The notes beneath the pieces were generated by a model. That model had not been told where the DNA came from and did no database searches. It saw nothing but the letters and a program-made list of their open reading frames with translations. A program made the position numbers and the translations under genes. Shown piece after piece: positions 63,301 through 64,000 of a DNA stretch of 64,000 nucleotides (the first letter of the stretch is position 1; the number at the start of each line of letters is the position of its first letter). The stretch spans positions 2,852,001-2,916,000 of the forward strand of contig JADKGW010000001.1 of the NCBI GenBank assembly GCA_016722075.1, written 5' to 3'. Origin of the DNA: Candidatus Kouleothrix ribensis. GTDB taxonomy: Bacteria; Chloroflexota; Chloroflexia; Chloroflexales; Roseiflexaceae.

Positions 63301-64000
63301 GCGGCATCAGCGTGGCGGCCGCCGCGCACCCGCTCGACGCCGCGCGCTACGAGCTGCGGATCAGCGTAGCCGACACCGGGATCGGCATCACCGCCGACCG
63401 CACCGCACGGCTGTTTAGCTCGTTCGCGCAGGGCGACAGCACGATCGCGCGGCGCTATGGCGGCACCGGGCTAGGCCTGACGATCAGCAAACAGCTGTGC
63501 GAGCTGCTCGGTGGGCGTATCTGGGTCGAAAGCACGCCCGGCGCCGGCACGACCTTCCACTTCACGATCGTGGTCGCAGCCGCCACTGGCACGCCGCCAG
63601 CCGACAAGCGCCAGGCCAGTATTCTCACTGGCAAACACATGCTGCTGGCCGAGCCGCTCGAGCGAACCCGCGCAATGATCATCCAGCAGGCGCGCGACTG
63701 GGGCATGCAGGTGACGATCGCCGCGACGGCCGAGCAGGCGCTGGCCTGGGTGCAGCGCGGCGATGAATTCGATATCGCGCTGATCGAGCACGACAACCCC
63801 GGCATGGGCGGGCGCGCGCTGGCCGAGGCGCTCCGCGAATTGCGCCCGGCGCAGCTGCTGCCCATCCTGATGCTGGCGCCGCTCGACCTGCCAGCCGACG
63901 ATCTGCCGGCCGGCGACGCGCGCGTGCAGGCGCTGCTGCGCCGGCCGCTCAAGCTTTCGCAGCTGCGGCGCCCGCTGATCGAAGCGCTCATCCCGGCACA
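60393..64000 (+). CDS. Hybrid sensor histidine kinase (7TM-PAS-GAF-PAS-GAF-HisKA-HATPase-REC), cut by window edge
   Basis: The reading frame opens at ATG 60393 (MALLIYGYLIGLV) and is still open at 64000, giving 1202 or more residues. Seven hydrophobic helices (about 1-220) match the histidine-kinase 7TM domain. PAS (about 230-340), GAF (about 350-500), PAS (about 515-630) and GAF (about 645-800) follow. HisKA has His845 in HMSHEIRNPL. HATPase (about 945-1065) shows ANLLSNAVKF, DTGIGI and GGTGLGL. The next receiver-like domain has Glu where the phospho-Asp should be (LIEHDNPGMGG), so it looks like an inactive internal REC. AGGAG lies 14 nt before the ATG, rather far. Further REC or HPt domains may follow beyond the window. 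Confidence 0.88.
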   Translation, partial: MALLIYGYLIGLVAALLGVLVRTAWQQRAEAPALPLLWLAAAVAEWVLTYGFELVAGTLEAKLVWAKLQYIGIVATPCAWYVLAQCYTRKQPALPVWQRWLGVIPLITLGLVFTNELHGLIWRQIKLADAGTLLVLQVDYGAWFGVHLAFSYVLMLLGGLRLIGAALQTPGLYRWQAAALIASALAPWAGNIAYLLRTPPFYPIDPTPFAFGFSVVVLALSCLRFGLLELTPVQHSNILRTIDDAVLVLDARRQLVHINPAAERIIGPANARIGQPLAALLGNAHPLVRQASGTPTDRDELTLDVHGDERMFDLRRVPLDAPAESAPGLLLLLHDITERKRTERAQRFLAKAGQLLSSARDVEQALGEAARQIVPFLADLCAIHMIEAGQRLRPVVLITADPAKQAIGDLIAQHYPLHQHISTEHTVAPLLIEQVGENDLARIASDARHLALLHQLAISSLIHVPLVARGRTIGTCMLATLGARRRYGPADLAVAEDLARSIALALDNTQLLGELQASEQRYRAVVTQAADVILLADAAGQIVDANQQAGSLLGYSQAELRGMALATLLDPGDADQAPALLAALGQRPRALLVRRHNASLCPVEVSVGSFTEGRETLFVIILRDISERQRAEDLLRRRGEELLALHETALGLIDRLELTSLLEAIVQRAGTLLGTPHGYLYMYDPAADELALRVATGMFSGFIGYRLKRGEGLAGRAWQMGQSLTANDYQTWPGRQVDLDPLGLHAVLTVPIHARGEVVGVLGLAYQQPGHTIDQAAITLLERFGRLVSLALDNAWLYSSAQQELDERRRTEQALRDAQAGLRQAKEAAEAATLAKSEFLAHMSHEIRNPLSGVTGTAALLLETNLDPEQREYAEIIHTGSNALLAVVSDILDLSKIEFGNVEIERAPFNLQRCIEDTISMIAAPAADRRLDVAYQIDASVPESIIGDLGRLRQILANLLSNAVKFTHSGGISVAAAAHPLDAARYELRISVADTGIGITADRTARLFSSFAQGDSTIARRYGGTGLGLTISKQLCELLGGRIWVESTPGAGTTFHFTIVVAAATGTPPADKRQASILTGKHMLLAEPLERTRAMIIQQARDWGMQVTIAATAEQALAWVQRGDEFDIALIEHDNPGMGGRALAEALRELRPAQLLPILMLAPLDLPADDLPAGDARVQALLRRPLKLSQLRRPLIEALIPA

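Overview
The window is high-GC bacterial chromosome with long intergenic repeat blocks, many GAF/PAS signalling proteins, a Ser/Thr kinase fused to a beta-propeller, and DUF2723, DUF4012, golvesin-type and 7TM-histidine-kinase proteins. This mix, with TACAAT-type -10 boxes and a possibly leaderless gene, points to a filamentous Chloroflexota (Roseiflexaceae/Kouleothrix-like). That assignment is inference from gene content, not from a marker gene.

Layout. (1) 1-12.6 kb is housekeeping and signalling: a bleomycin-hydrolase-type aminopeptidase (cut by the left edge), a cysteinyl-tRNA synthetase fused to a glycosyltransferase and a His-rich tail, a short-chain dehydrogenase, a small membrane redox cluster (PepSY protein, Pro/Ala protein, ferric-reductase-like protein), an ABC-F ATPase, a dead RAYT transposase and a Ser/Thr kinase. 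(2) 12.8-22.9 kb holds a secreted golvesin-like protein, a 5x GAF-PP2C phosphatase boxed by roughly 1.1 kb inverted repeat arrays, a DUF2723 membrane protein and a secreted DUF11 protein. (3) 23.2-57.8 kb is an exopolysaccharide locus, almost all on the minus strand. It begins at the high-coordinate end with a BTAD regulator and a specialised NusG, followed by DUF4012, Wzz/BY-kinase, nucleotide-sugar dehydrogenase, Wzx, GT2, Wzy and GT4 genes. It ends with genes for UDP-L-FucNAc-type and UDP-4-amino-sugar synthesis and the initiating sugar transferase. (4) 58.8-64 kb carries a LuxR-type response regulator and a large hybrid histidine kinase cut by the right edge.

The middle of the polysaccharide locus (about 36.2-48.9 kb) is much more AT-rich than its flanks. 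It holds an IS66-like element inserted in an unknown membrane-protein gene (a 6-bp duplication is visible and the reading frame is restored on excision), an IS630 element and two decayed copies of an IS701-like element. Its right boundary falls inside the dehydrogenase gene. This fits replacement of the serotype-specific core by recombination.

The most unusual non-coding structure is a 1.3 kb array at 52.13-53.44 kb of about 20 copies of a palindrome (GGGCGCGATATATCGCGCCC and variants) between the DUF4012 and BY-kinase genes, inside the presumed NusG-controlled transcription unit. Other repeat families are inverted arrays at 14.5-15.6 and 19.2-20.4 kb, 21-bp phased repeats at 25.4 kb, a covarying hairpin family at 26.1 and 58.6 kb, and a pair of 137-bp MITE-like elements at 31.7 and 60.1 kb.
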